64,000 bases of DNA, taken from Allolobophora icterica (lineage: Eukaryota > Annelida > Clitellata > Crassiclitellata > Lumbricidae). Shown here one piece after another: positions 24,084-35,693 of this stretch. The notes under the pieces are model-generated. The model worked only from the letters and a program-made list of their open reading frames with translations. It was not told the DNA's origin and did no database searches. Position numbers and translations under genes: made by a program. Position 1 is the first letter of the stretch; each line of letters starts with the position of its first letter. The stretch spans positions 25,925,099 through 25,989,098 of the forward strand of contig OY744604.1 of the NCBI GenBank assembly GCA_963556255.1, read 5' to 3'.

Positions 24084-24480
24084 TAGACGATTGCCCGTTC
24101 TAACACGGGCATTTTAGGAGTGTCTGTCTAATGTCTATCCGTGGTTTCTAATATTAATTAGAAACAACGGATAGACAGACACTCCTAAAACGCAGCGTGA
24201 ATCTAAATGTAAATGTACGCAATTTTCTATACCTATCGTATGGCCTCGACCCTGCTCATTTTTCAATGAATTGATCGGGTGATATCCTTTACCACCGCTG
24301 CCCGTTTGAATAGACGCCACGCCATTTTACGGTCCCCGTGTAGGCCTACGGACCGTGCTAGCCCGAGATGTTTAACCTTTAGATTCAAGCTGCGTTTTAG
24401 GAGTGTCTGTCTATCCGTTGTTTCTAATTAATATTAGAAACCACGGATAGACAGACACTCCTAAAATGCCCGTTAAACAT
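24084..24480. mobile_element. Helitron-like 3' end and paired hairpins
   Basis: Read on the minus strand, 24112-24084 is TGCCCGTGTTAGAACGGGCA then ATCGTCTAGT: a stem-loop followed by CTAGT, the layout of a Helitron 3' end. Two strong palindromes follow, at 24112-24190 and 24391-24473, each with arms of AGGAGTGTCTGTCTATCCG plus TTTCTAAT. They are in inverted order relative to each other. The element's 5' limit is not located. Confidence 0.5.
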
Positions 24481-24599
24481 CTCTCAAATAAGCCACCTTC
24501 CGGATGCGAACCGCAGCCCGCATGCTTTCTTTCACAGAGGAGTACGGGACGCAGCCTTCGCTCTTACCGAATAGATCGTTACCTGTGCCAGCTAAGAAT

Positions 24600-24745
24600 A
24601 GCCTCTCGCCAGAGGCCGGGGCGACCTTTGCCTCTTTGCAGTGGCCGGGACAGCTTTGCTGCCTCGGCCTCTTGGTAGTGGCCGGGGTAGCTTCGCTGCC
24701 TCGGCCTCTTGGGAGAGGGCAAGGCGGAGGCCGGAGCGGGTGTGC
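24600..24745. repeat. GC-rich ~35-bp imperfect tandem repeat
   Basis: Units contain GTGGCCGGG(G/A)YAGCTTYGCTGC and CTCGGCCTCTT, about three copies. It is strikingly GC-rich beside its AT-rich surroundings and gives long frames on both strands that have no domain. Confidence 0.7.
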
Positions 24746-24939
24746 AGCCTCGCCCTGCGGTTTCACGCGTGCTGCTATGTGCAACTCTTAGCGTAACATG
24801 CCAATGTGGACAGACTGATGCCATGAGTCCATGACATTTCTGTTCTATTATATTATTATATTGGAAGTCCACAATACACACATTTCAAAAATATAATCCT
24901 GTCCACTCCTTGGATTGGCTTGACCTCTTTGTCCCCCGG

Positions 24940-25150
24940 TTTAGGACTGCCATGGCTCAGCATCATGCTTTTGCCGCATTGGACCCTTGCTATGGAATGA
25001 CCTCTTCCCTGCGACTCGTTCTACGATTCTGACTGGAGGTCTCGCTGCCTCTTACTGCCATCTTAAATCTTTTCTTTTTCTTCGAGGTTCCTAGCATTGG
25101 GAGCGCCTCTGATTAGGTTGTACTGAGGGTGGCACTTTATAAATTCTTAA
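24940..25150 (+). mobile_element. LINE 3' end fragment
   Basis: The plus-strand translation gives a C-terminal reverse-transcriptase pattern (RIGPLLWNDLFPATRS, then CHLKSFLFLRGS), followed by GGGAGCGCCTCTGATTAGG and GGCACTTTATAA. Related tail fragments occur again at about 25388-25440 and 25488-25515. Confidence 0.65.
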
Positions 25151-25519
25151 CTACAATATAAGACAATACAATAATTTGCCAGTATAAATGTATATCATAT
25201 TGAAAGACTAACCATGAAGAACGTCATCAGCAGGGCCTCGAGTAGGTTAATTATTTGTAGTGGCCTTGATAGGCAACCCACCAATGAGCCAAAGATAATT
25301 AACCTGGAAAAACAAACCATAATAACATAATCAGTCTTTATGTCTCTGCTACATATATCAAGGCTCCACCAACAGTGAACGGGCCAGGGTCGGGAGTGCC
25401 TCCGAGTAGATTCCTTGAAGAGGTGCTACATAAATCTTGTAGATAGATAGATAGTGATAAGTAACAGAAAACAAAGTGACCCAAGCACCCTGAGTAGAGT
25501 TCTTGAGGAGGTGTTATAT

Positions 25520-27560
25520 ACCTACAAATGCAATGCATAAATTAGAGGTATTATTTAAAAAATTCACAATCGAAGGCTGATTTCAATTACTGTTAATGTA
25601 AAGTAAAACCTACAAAAACTGTAACAATTATGAAAATTATTGCTCAGCCAAGACTTGCTAATATGTTAATATGGATACTCAATTTACGGCAAAATAATAC
25701 CCACCAGCTGCTGTCTGTCCTCTGATGAACGCTAAAGTTTTCTGTCAAGCGCTGCTATTTGGTCGGAGGTCTACTTCAGATGATACACCTTCTGGCAGAT
25801 TAGAGTTAGAAGGAACCGGTCTGGCACCCACTGACTGCCCCTTCAGCAGCTCATCAATGACGTGCTGCTGAAGGGCTTTCATCTGAAATTTCAGTTCCAT
25901 GGCTAGGGTGATTAACTTTCTAGTTGAACAAGAAACATCAACAAACACATTTTAGTGATTCAAACCACAAATTCTTGCCATATTCATTCATTCATACACA
26001 AAACATGAATCATAAACCATCATTCCCTAAAATAAAAAAAATTATTGCATAGCTTGCTCAACCTGCTGTTCTGAAAGATTATTGTGGATGACCTAGCTTG
26101 CATTGTTTCAACATTTATTGCACTTTGCAGAGTAACAAACTGCTGCTAATAAAAATTCAATGCCCAACTAATCTTGACTTAACAGTCAGTATAATTTAGA
26201 TGACCTGCATGTGTAGTAAACATAACTTTTGATTAAGCTTACTGTTATCATCTATTACCCAGATTAAGTGCAGCTGAACAGTGCTTAAATTACTGAAGTG
26301 CCCAGATCTAAGTAGGCCTACAATTCCCATATATGCCCAAATGCACATAGTGCCCACCACCATCTAGTTCAATTATATTGTGTGATCTTGGTGTGCTCAG
26401 CAGACTTCTAGCAACAGTGGGCAATCAGGGTGGAGTGGCTGTAGTATTTTCAATAAACCTGTAACTGCAACCAAATTGTGTAGCTGAGATCTCAAATTTT
26501 CATCCGTAGGCCTACTAATAATCGTCATCATCACAATCCGATTTACTAGGTGATAATTCAATTTTCAAACTTACCAGTGGGTGAAACTATATTACTACTG
26601 AAGATTTCAAAATCATCAGGTGTACCAATTTCATAAAGTGCTGTCAATTGATGACATTTGTCCCCTCCCTTACCACACTACCCACATCATTTGATTTAGC
26701 AGAACACTTGTTACCATGTACATTGTGGGAATTGTAGAAAAAAAGGGGGTTGAACATTTTATCCGTATTTTGCAAACTGATGTCAACGAAACTTGAAAGC
26801 AGCTGGTTTCAACACAAGCAGTTTTGCACCCTGACCATGTAGAAATGATGCAACATTCTGATTATACAGTGCAATGTCCAATAAGAAGTTTTTGCTACCA
26901 CATTCAAAGTTCTCCAGACAGATTTCGTTGTGTAGTGGATGTTCATTATGTGCAACATATATCTATCTGTAACAATTATTAACATGCACAATGCTGAAAG
27001 AAGACTGAAAAAAAGAAAATAATGTTAGCATGAATGAGTTCTGTTCGCCTTCCGTTAGGGAAAACACGTGCTGCATAATCATTTAACAAATATTTCTAAA
27101 TACATATTAAATTTATATGAAAATCTGTATAATTATGCATGTAGGCATTGTCCCCAATTACAATTCAGTGTGGGACGAAGTCATAAACAATTAAGCATGG
27201 AGGTCAGAAACAGTTAAGCACGTGTTGCAAGATGGCCAACAGATCTACTGATGTCTCTGCCCGATATGCGATTGTAATTGTCTGGGAATATTACGCAAAG
27301 GATATACAACCTACATAAAGAACGATTAAATAGACCTTAAGTAACGCTACAAATTAGTTAAAACTTTTTAGTAACAAATCTAAAACACTTGTAACATACT
27401 CACCCAGCATAAATTCACGAAAAAGAACGATCCTTAGCAAGTTACAAACGAACGATCGTGGGCGCGCAGATAATTATAATTGGCTATCGCTCGGCCACGT
27501 GATCTAAGTTAACGCTAGCAGTTGCCTTCGTCGATGAACTGGAAAGCTCACACGGCGGTA
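25520..27560. other. Interior of the 22177-27655 insertion, no gene seen
   Basis: No recognisable domain. A 67-codon minus frame (25745-25948) is open but unrecognised; it could be a remnant of a transposon protein. AT-rich otherwise. Confidence 0.4.
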
Positions 27561-27655
27561 GCTCGTCAAATTAGAGGCGAAACCAGATCACCAACGACTT
27601 GCCGATGAAGAAGACGTCGGATTGACGTAGACCCGACGTGTACTGGTTTACTGGG

Positions 27656-29193
27656 CCTGTATAATAAATTTAGTAAGTGCATGGATCCCTCATTTCTTGG
27701 TCCAGACAATTCTCATTTGGGTTTCTGTCAGTTTTAATCCTCAGTAACATTGGGGAAAGTGTTCAAAAAATTTTAAATAGTAAATTAGAATTTCTAACGT
27801 GTTTGCAAGTGCTTGTTTGGAGTGATTGAAGATTTCTGTCGTTCTGAGTCAGTTGAACTCAGTTCGGAATCATCAATCACTTTGAACGACCAACTGTAGT
27901 TGAATGTAAGCATCTATGCAGGGGCGTAACTTTAGTCTAAAAAGTGGGGGGTACCAATTTCCTACCTACACGTAGCAAGGCGGAGATTGCGATCTCTGGG
28001 AAGGCATAATAATTAAATATTCATTGGCATCGTTCAAAAAGTGGGGGTACGGTACCCCCCAGTCCAAAAAGTGTGGGGTACGGGTGCCCCTCGTACCCCC
28101 CACAAATTACGCCTATGCATCTATGTACTTAATACTTATCATATCTAATGATATCTTGGTCAATTTTTGGACATAAATACTTGAGGTTAACATCAATTTT
28201 TAGAATGTCATCTCCTCCCATATTTCAACCAAGAATTAGACAAAAGTTGGGAATGTTTAGTACGCATCTATTCATTAGAATGATGTCACACGTTCTTCAG
28301 CGCCCAGTAAAAGAGGAAGCAGGTCTATGGGAAAATGACCTTTGCTGTAAAACTTCGCAGCATTTCGATCCATTAATCAGTTCTTAAGTAATACTTTTCG
28401 AATATGACGTGATTGAAGGTCAGATTATGATGCGCGTTTACAAACGAGTGAAAGGTAAATAATTCAGACAGATCTAAAAACAAATGCTGCCCAGCAAACG
28501 TTGGAAGCGGAATAATCGGCGCCCCATCGATATCTAAAAATAGACATCGATACCTCCGCCGGCGTATGACGTGAATGGCCTTAGAAACTGAAACCTTCCG
28601 GATTCCAGAAAACAGTGCTGTCCGTCAAGTGCAGAGTAAGACATTGAAATGAATAAAACTTTGTGGTATATGTATGTATATATATGTAACTATGTATGTA
28701 TGTATTGGTAATATGTATGTATTCTTGTTTTTGCCCGTCTGTCTGTCATGCAGCTTGTGTGGTATACCTGTTGATTAAGGGAGTGGGTCCAAATCTGCAG
28801 GTATACCGTTTGCGATCATAGATTGTCACTTTCTGTCTGTCTGTCTGTGTCTGTCTCTAATAAATGATTGACAGGATTGCTACCGGGGTCTGTTTGTATG
28901 GCTGTCATTCTGAAGGTCTGTCTGTCAATGCAGAAATTTTGGTTGCATTTTCCCAACCAGAATAAATTGTACTGATGCCCAAAATTCACAACCCACTGCA
29001 AAAGTCTTTACATGGAACAGAAATGTCTCTATCAGTTAATCCAGCTGACTAGCATAGGCTATGTCTACTGATAATATTTTGTGACTTAAAGTATAGGTAT
29101 TTGTTGGCTATGAATTAAGAAATTGTTATACTACTTTATAACTCTGAAACAATCTTAAGAGATCTGTTGTTGCATATGTTTTTTTTATTGTAG
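27656..29193 (+). promoter_or_regulatory. Upstream region of gene 1 (duplicated at gene 2)
   Basis: Homologous to 52930-54694 (for example GGATCCCTCATTTCTTGGTC, CAGTTGAACTCAGTTCGGAA, AAAACTTCGCA, CCGGATTCCAGAAAACAGTG). It contains GTAT- and CTGT-type simple repeats. A likely 5' UTR acceptor (TTTTTTTATTGTAG) precedes 29194 here and 54695 in gene 2, so the promoter probably lies within or upstream of this block. No core promoter element can be assigned with confidence. Confidence 0.5.
27919..28117. mobile_element. hAT-like MITE upstream of gene 1
   Basis: Begins CAGGGGCGTAAC and ends TTACGCCTATG. A perfect 8-bp duplication CATCTATG lies at 27911-27918 and 28118-28125. The gene 2 copy has the unoccupied site (CATCTGTGTAGGC, about 53189), so it inserted after the duplication. 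A relative is at 56147-56313. Confidence 0.9.
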
Positions 29194-29271
29194 TGCAAGC
29201 TTAAAGTTGACAAGGATTTGTAAATTCATCAACTTGTTAAGTTTTTGTAATACAGTTGGAAGATATCAAGA

Positions 29272-30385
29272 ATGGAAGTCCATTATCAACATCAGGTTGC
29301 TACTAACTGTCCCATATGTGCCAAAGCATTCACAGATCCAAAGATTTTGCCTTGCATTCATACATTCTGTTCAAAATGCCTGGAATCGATAGCATCAAGG
29401 GGAAAAAAGATGCCAGGAAGCAGCATGCAATGTCCAGTATGTAACAAAGGATTCTCTATCCCTAAAGAGGGTTTAGCAAAACTTCAAAAGAATTTCTTCA
29501 TAGAGCGGTTGGTAACACTGACAGGGATTTTAAACACAAATGACGGTCTGAGAGTATGCGGTGCTTGTATGGAAGGCGTTGATGAGCCTTTACCCATACA
29601 AACTGTGTCCGTTAGAAGTTACTGTTTCAACTGCTCAATGAAATTGTGTGACAACTGTTGTAAGCATCACAGGAAAAGCAGACTAACTGAAGATCATAGG
29701 TTGTTTGAGATTGCAAATCAGACAATCACTGTTCAACTTATGGAAATGTTTGCTCCAAGCCTCTGCGAACTGCATAAAAATGAAGGGCTGCAACTATACT
29801 GCACCGATTGTGAAAGCAGTGTTTGTGCCTTATGCTATATAGATAGCCACCAGGGTCATAGCTTTTCAGAGCTCAAAGTTGCTGCTCAAGAATATCGAAC
29901 AAAGCTACGGGTCAGTGTGAATGACATTTCAACTTGTGCTGAACGTATTCAGCCAAAGCTACAACAACTGGAGGAACACAAGAGTGTTACTGTCAAAGAA
30001 ATTGAAACACTGAAGAATGAAATTGAGAGAAGACGGATTGAGTTAAAAAGGCTTGTAGATGAACATGCAGATTCACTTATTACAAAGTTGGGTGAGTTGA
30101 AAGAAGAAACAGTAAAGGAGTTAGAATCCAAGAAAGAAAACATTAATCGACATGATATGTGCCTAAAATGTTACATATCTTATACTAGTGAACTGACAGA
30201 GAAAGCAATAGATTCTGATATCTGCCAGGCTATTAAATCCATAACTGCAAGGGCATTAGAACTGAAAGAAATGACTGACAAACTAAGTCAACACCATCCT
30301 CCTCCATTTGAGGCTACTTTCTGGAAAACCAACCTTGAAGAATTCATAAGTCTTGATAACAGCAACATCATTGGAATTATTTAAG
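29272..30385 (+). CDS. Gene 1 exon 1: RING, B-boxes, coiled coil, ending in TAA
   Basis: A TRIM-type E3 ubiquitin ligase core of 370 codons. C3HC4 RING: C13, C16, C28, H30, C33, C36, C54, C57. B-box 1 runs from about C96 to H142. B-box 2 is C165, H168, C177, C180, C185, C188, H193, H196. A coiled coil covers about 205-340. The frame ends at TAA (30382-30384), one base before the GC donor (G|GCAAGT) that is conserved in genes A and 2, where this codon is CAA (Gln). If spliced as in gene 2, translation stops at the exon end and the coiled-coil, propeller and tail exons are not read. The product would be a short cytosolic RING/B-box/coiled-coil protein, or the mRNA would decay. The start AAGAATGGAAGTCC is conserved with gene 2. 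Confidence 0.9.
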
Positions 30386-31253
30386 GCAAGTTTATAGCAC
30401 AATATTCTCGGCTTGATACATAGTGCTGAAGCGAAATTTAAGGTCAAGTAATGGAAGCAAATAGAAATTATTTCCTAAAACTAGTCATGCAGTCACCACA
30501 CTTCAGTGGCTTTTAGTTTAGAAATATGCAGCTTAAGTTGTAGCTTATGCAAATGTACACTGACTTTTCGGTCACCAAATTATTAACTGTGTGCATGTTA
30601 CTTTACAAGGCTTTATCAATGAGTCTTTTTTTTGTTTTGATCATCAGGTGCACACATGTTTATGTATGAGTGCATGCATGTATGTATGCATGTTTTCACT
30701 TCATTCAGTGTACATATTTTTTATGTGTGCATCTGAACAGTTTTATAGCAACTACAGAGACATTTTGTGGAAGATGCTTTCCTGCCTACTTGCAGGTAAA
30801 CCAGAAACTCATTAAAATGCTGTCTTTGGGAACCACATGAAAACCCCTTACAATGAAGTCTTGCCATAAGAACTTTAGTTTCTATGAGGGAATTAAATTT
30901 CGATTAGGATCCCTAACTGTATTTGGTAAGAACGTGTGTCATAACGAAGCATGATGTCACATTGCTGAAGTGTACTTTGTCACTGTATTTTGTGTTTGGC
31001 AGCCTACATATTCGGAACATGACTCAAGAGCAACTGATGATTGATGAACTGCCTTGTTCTGCTGTTCGGTAGTTAGGCAATAATAGTTGGTCTAACCTCT
31101 CTGTGCACATGCGTTCGTGTTGACACTGTGTGGTTGACTATGCGTAAGCCTGCAATATGACACACTATAAAGAAATGTCGTTTTTTGGTAACTTTGGTCT
31201 GTAAGCAGATATCAAGAACTCATGAATTTACTTATTGTTGCTGTGTTTAGCAG

Positions 31254-32186
31254 GTAAATATGAAAAACCAAAAGAAATATCTTATAACAGAAATGCAGAG
31301 GAGCTCAAAGAGCTTCTGACAAAGATAAAACAGCTAACATGTGAATTAGAAATTGAAAGGTCAAAAAGTCAAAACTATCAAGAAAAAATAAAGAATTTCA
31401 GTAAAGAACTGGACAGTGAAAGAACAAGTAAATCCAGCCTTCAGCAATTAGTTGCCAAACTGAATCACGATCTAACAAGAGAGACAGCTTTCAGTTGGGA
31501 AGACAGAGAACTGAACAAGAAACTGCATCAAAATTTTCAAAATGAACAAGTGCTTCTTAGAGAATTGACCATCTGTAAGGATGCTTTAAGCAGTAAGTTT
31601 TCTGAATTCGAAGTGGCACAGAGGGAAGAAAGGCAAAAGTGGACGATGAAAGAGAAATTGCTAAGTGATAAAATAACAGAATTGCAAATGGATATGGCAA
31701 TGGTGACCCAGACAACAGCAGAAACTCAGAAACAGCTTGAGGATGAACGCAAAGAAAAGACAATGCTCGATTCCCAAATTAAGCAATGCTTACAGAAGGA
31801 AATAGAATTCATTAGAGAAAAAAATGAATTTGCAACTAAAGAAAAGGAACTGAAGGAACTTATTCAACAATTAACTTGCACAGAGCGAGAACTGTACAAG
31901 GCGATTAACAAACTGAAGCAAGACGTTGCTTCAGAACAAACAACTTGTAACTCCCTTAAAGCACAAAAACGCGAATTACAAGAACAACTGAAAATCCTTC
32001 AAGCAGAACTTCAATCACTTCACATAGAGCGACGTTCACAGGCTAAACTCATCAGAAATGCCAAAGCATTGCAAGAGAGAGAGAGAAAGGAGAGGATCGC
32101 TGCAGAGGAAAAACTCAAAAGCATTACTTCACAGTTACAACAAGCAAAACAAAAGAAGCAGCTTGCATTGTTGAAACGTAATACAG
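31254..32186 (+). CDS. Gene 1 exon 2: long coiled coil
   Basis: 933 nt (311 codons), phase 1 at both ends; acceptor GTTTAGCAG, donor ACAG|GTAAAT. It starts GKYEKPKEIS and is a continuous charged helix rich in E, K, Q and L (KKLHQNFQNEQVLLRELTIC; QKQLEDERKEKTMLDSQIKQ). It carries one copy of a 56-residue unit that is doubled in gene 2. It probably forms an extended dimeric rod between the TRIM core and the propeller. The frame remains fully open although the upstream exon ends in a stop, so loss of function must be recent or these exons are used by another transcript. Confidence 0.87.
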
Positions 32187-32796
32187 GTAAATTACACTTG
32201 TATTTTTGCAAAGTAATAACATAAAAAAACAAGAATTTATACAGTGGAAATGCAGTTCAATGAGGAAGCAATTGCAAAAGCACTTAACCGAGTCTTGTGA
32301 AGCATATTTGTCTGCCATAATGATTTGTGAAGAAGGAAAGTCTGAAAAGACCTTCAAACTGATTGTCAGAATCTTAGCGCTGTATGCCATTTAGATGCCT
32401 GTTACAGGACCTAAGAAGCACCACAAGTCTTAAGGCCTGGAATGGTCAAGATCTTCTGTTCATTGATCATTTATTCAAACTGGCCAAAGTTAGATTAATT
32501 TTTTTGAAAATGCACCTACTTTTTGCAGTATGGGAGCGCCACATGTTGGCTGCTCATGTGTGTGGGTAGTTGTGTCTTGTAGTTCCCAGTTTTCTTAGTC
32601 CCTACAAAGTACACACTACTTCAAGCTGGCTTAAACTGAGCTGTGTTGAACTTGTAAAGCGCCCTTGTAACGGCATATTTCGTGTTACGGTGTTGTAGAA
32701 GTCGCTGTATTCATCATCGTCATCATCAGCCAAGTCAAGCAAGATGCCATAAGACATGTACTTGTATGAACTAAGCAATATGGTATCTTTCTGCAG

Positions 32797-32931
32797 ATAG
32801 AAAGAAAATTCAGGAAATGGAGGAAAAGCTGACAGAACACAACTTAGCTATAACCAATGAGAGACAGAAATTCGAGAAACGCCAGACCGAGCTGGGAAAA
32901 CTACTGTTTAAGGGACAAGCCGGACGACCAG
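32797..32931 (+). CDS. Gene 1 exon 3: short coiled coil
   Basis: 135 nt (45 codons), phase 1 at both ends; acceptor TTTCTGCAG, donor CCAG|GTAAGA. It encodes KKIQEMEEKLTEHNLAITNE then RQKFEKRQTELGKLLFKGQA, homologous to gene A (11795) and gene 2 (58793). It continues the helix of exon 2. Confidence 0.85.
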
Positions 32932-33628
32932 GTAAGAATAAGTCAATGCTACAAGCTGAAACTTGTATGAAATTAACAATTGACAGTCGTTCAGAATAGT
33001 TATTTATTTGAATAGTTCTTCGCTTTATTATTACTACCCTCATGGGTGTGTGGAAAGGAGGCAAGGGGCATTTGCTCCCTGGATTTTGCAAATATTACAA
33101 GTCCCAACACGATTTTCAATGCTAAAAATACTTAACTATTTAGGAAAGTTCTTGACCATTATTTATTTGTAAAGTTGTCAGGTGTTCTTTGTTCATGAAT
33201 ATGCAAAAACGTTATTTTGGTCCCCCTACAAAAATTGTTCCCCCTAGGAAATTCCCCACCCAAAGATTTTTGTGGACGCTCATGACTACTGTTACTACTA
33301 TTAAGACAATTCGTAAAGTGCAAGATCGTGTAACTGAATGCCCTGAAAATTTGCTTACTCAAGCTCTAAATGTAATGAGCTGTGGGAGTACATAAGCTAT
33401 TATTATCAGAGACACATAAATGTTATGATGGGGGTACATAAGCTATTATTATCAGAGACACATAAATATTAAGATGGGGGTACATAAGCTATTATTATCA
33501 GAGATGCATAAATATTACGATGGTGTACATGAGCTACCGTATTTGTTGAATATTGTTTAGCAGGTAAATATGAAAGTGTTGAATTAGTTCAGTTATTGAT
33601 GCGGTTAATGCAGAGGCGTAGCTAGGGG

Positions 33629-35119
33629 CAGTGGCGTACCGAAGGGGGGGGCAGAGGGGGCGAGTCGCCCCGGGCGGCACTTTGGCAGGGGCGGCAAAAT
33701 AGGGTTGAAGAAAACTTTTTAAAAGTGAATTTTGATAAAACATATGAAACAGCAGGAGACAAAGAAAGAAAGTAAAAGAAAGAAAGAAATAAACTGTCAC
33801 TTTAGTCAAATCGACTAGGCTTGCGTTGAACGTTAGGGGCGGCATCAGTCTCAGAGGTCTACGTTAAACAATAAAAAGAATTGTAGAAAAAGCAGATTCG
33901 CATTTACCTAGTAAACGCTAAAAGAGTAACAGACTACATTATATACAGCATAGTCTACTTTAAGGCATATTCTTGCAATGCCGCCCTTCATAATCATAAT
34001 ATAAAATATAGCCTAGGCCTATAATGCTTAGATATATCTAAACGAATTAATGACTTAGACAAAAATTTAGTCACAAACTATCAATATTACTACCACAGCC
34101 ATTCACCATGTAGTTTAGTCCTCTTTTTAAAATTAATTTTATATTGGTCATATTTGGAGTAACGAGGAAATTACAGGCAAGACTGCTAATGACTGGGATG
34201 CAGTGGAAGTGGGAATACGCGGAGCATCTCCCAATCCTTACCATTGCACTATACGCATATTTTGTAGCAATGTGTGTCAGTTGAAACAATAAATTTTGAT
34301 ATTGTCAATGATTTTTCTGCCGTAAAAGCTCGCAAGATACCATTAATAGCATAATGATAATAATTTTATGGCAAGTATAAACTGTAGCCTATAATATGAA
34401 TATTATGTAAGTATGTAGGCCTATGTACTGTACTGTACATATCACAGCGAGCAGTGGCGGCGATCTTGACTGAGAGGTGGGGGGGGGACAAAGTCGGCCA
34501 TGGTCTGGTCGATGACCTTTTTTCAAGAATTCCATGTTCCCCCAAATTTTTTTTTACTTTTTAGGAATTCATCTCCACAAAAGTTGAGGACTTTTCTAGT
34601 AATTCATCTCCAAAAAGTTGATGACCTTTTTTACAACTTTTTCCCGTCTCCCAACAATACGAATTCCTTGGGGGACACTTCTGCTCTAAAATTTTATTTT
34701 AACCTCGTCTGCTCAGAAACGCTGCAAAAACCCTCACGCGCAATTACATTTCTCCGCCTTTTTTCGTGTTTCTTCAAAATGGTGGGGGGACAAAATGTCT
34801 GCAGTGATCGCCCTAGATCGCCGCCCATGACAGCGAGTCAGCGACAGTCGCAAGTCATGCAATAGGGCCTAATATGTTTCATTATCTAATAAAATAGATT
34901 TAGGTAAGCTGAAATGCATAGCTCAAACTGATAATTAAAAATACAGTGAAAAGTTAAATATCCAGAAGGTCTATAAACTGTATAAATAAAATTGTGGATG
35001 TAATACGATCGTCATGCAATATCTTAAATAGCATAGGCCTATACAAACTTAATTTAAGTGGCCAAGGGCGGCATTTTGGGTCCTCGCCCCGGGCGGCATT
35101 TCAGCTCCGTACGCCACTG
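33629..35119. mobile_element. Nested hAT-like element
   Basis: Begins CAGTGGCGTACC, ends CCGTACGCCACTG; perfect 8-bp duplication GCTAGGGG at 33621-33628 and 35120-35127. Sub-terminal CGCCCCGGGCGGC blocks occur at both ends. It splits the left end of the 33611-36670 element and is itself split by 34452-34829. Confidence 0.9.
34452..34829. mobile_element. Third-level nested hAT-like MITE
   Basis: Begins CAGTGGCGGCGATC, ends GATCGCCGCCCATG; perfect 8-bp duplication ACAGCGAG at 34444-34451 and 34830-34837. Related copies are at 35454-35686 and 45300-45613. Confidence 0.9.
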
Positions 35120-35453
35120 GCTAGGGGGAGCAGGGGGATCGACCGCTCTCCCTAAGCCCATTTTCCAAAATGTGGGGCCTTTTCACAGTTTATTTATTCC
35201 AATCGTTTAAATGACTTAAGAAATTACAGGCTATGTCACTTTGTCCTTATACATTAAACCTCATATTTCAATATTAAAAGAACACTGCATTCGTATAGAC
35301 CCCTATGGAATCTTTCGCGTTAACTCTAAGAAGACTGCGATACTAGATGGGCATCCAGGAAATCAGCAGTACATGCACTCTTGCAGAATTTACCAGCACT
35401 AATAATTGCCCTGCAAAGAATCATGGGTAGTGAGATTAAAAACTGCAATAGAC

Positions 35454-35686
35454 CAGTGGCGATGATCTTGTTTGACAGGTGGGGGGGGACATTTTGGAAC
35501 TTATCTGGTGAAAAAATAGTTTTGAACTGATCTGGTGAAAAAAGGTCAAAAATTTTTTTCCCGATGACGCACAAAAAAATTTGATGACCTTTTTTGGGGT
35601 TTCCTCAAATTTTGGGGTCCAGTGTATGGCGTGTCCCCCCACTCTTACAGGTGGGGGCCATGTCCCCCCCGGGATCGCCGCCCATG
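35454..35686. mobile_element. hAT-like MITE, related to 34452-34829
   Basis: Begins CAGTGGCGATGATC, ends GATCGCCGCCCATG. The flanks CAATAGAC and CACTTGAC match at 6 of 8 positions, a degraded duplication. Confidence 0.7.
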
Positions 35687-35693
35687 CACTTGA

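Larger units (their letters stand above)
22177..27655. mobile_element. 5.5-kb insertion with CCCAG termini and GACGTC-rich ends
   Basis: The left end reads CCCAGATAACCACCGACGTC. The right end, read on the minus strand, is CCCAGTAAACCAGTACACGTC, matching 10 of the first 12 bases. The gene 2 copy of the locus runs straight through this point (GGTATGGTAGGCCTAGGGCC at about 52917), so the whole segment is an insertion. Both ends carry repeated GACGTC/CGACGTCGG words. The interior holds other retroposon debris and no clear transposase. A TSD longer than two bases is not evident; the superfamily is undetermined. Confidence 0.6.

Noticed and set aside
24473..24881. Overlapping ~100-codon frames on both strands
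   Set aside because: GC-rich tandem repeat lowers stop frequency; no domain.
25745..25948. 67-codon minus-strand frame as a gene
   Set aside because: Open and with a helical look, but unrecognised, short and inside a transposon; no support.
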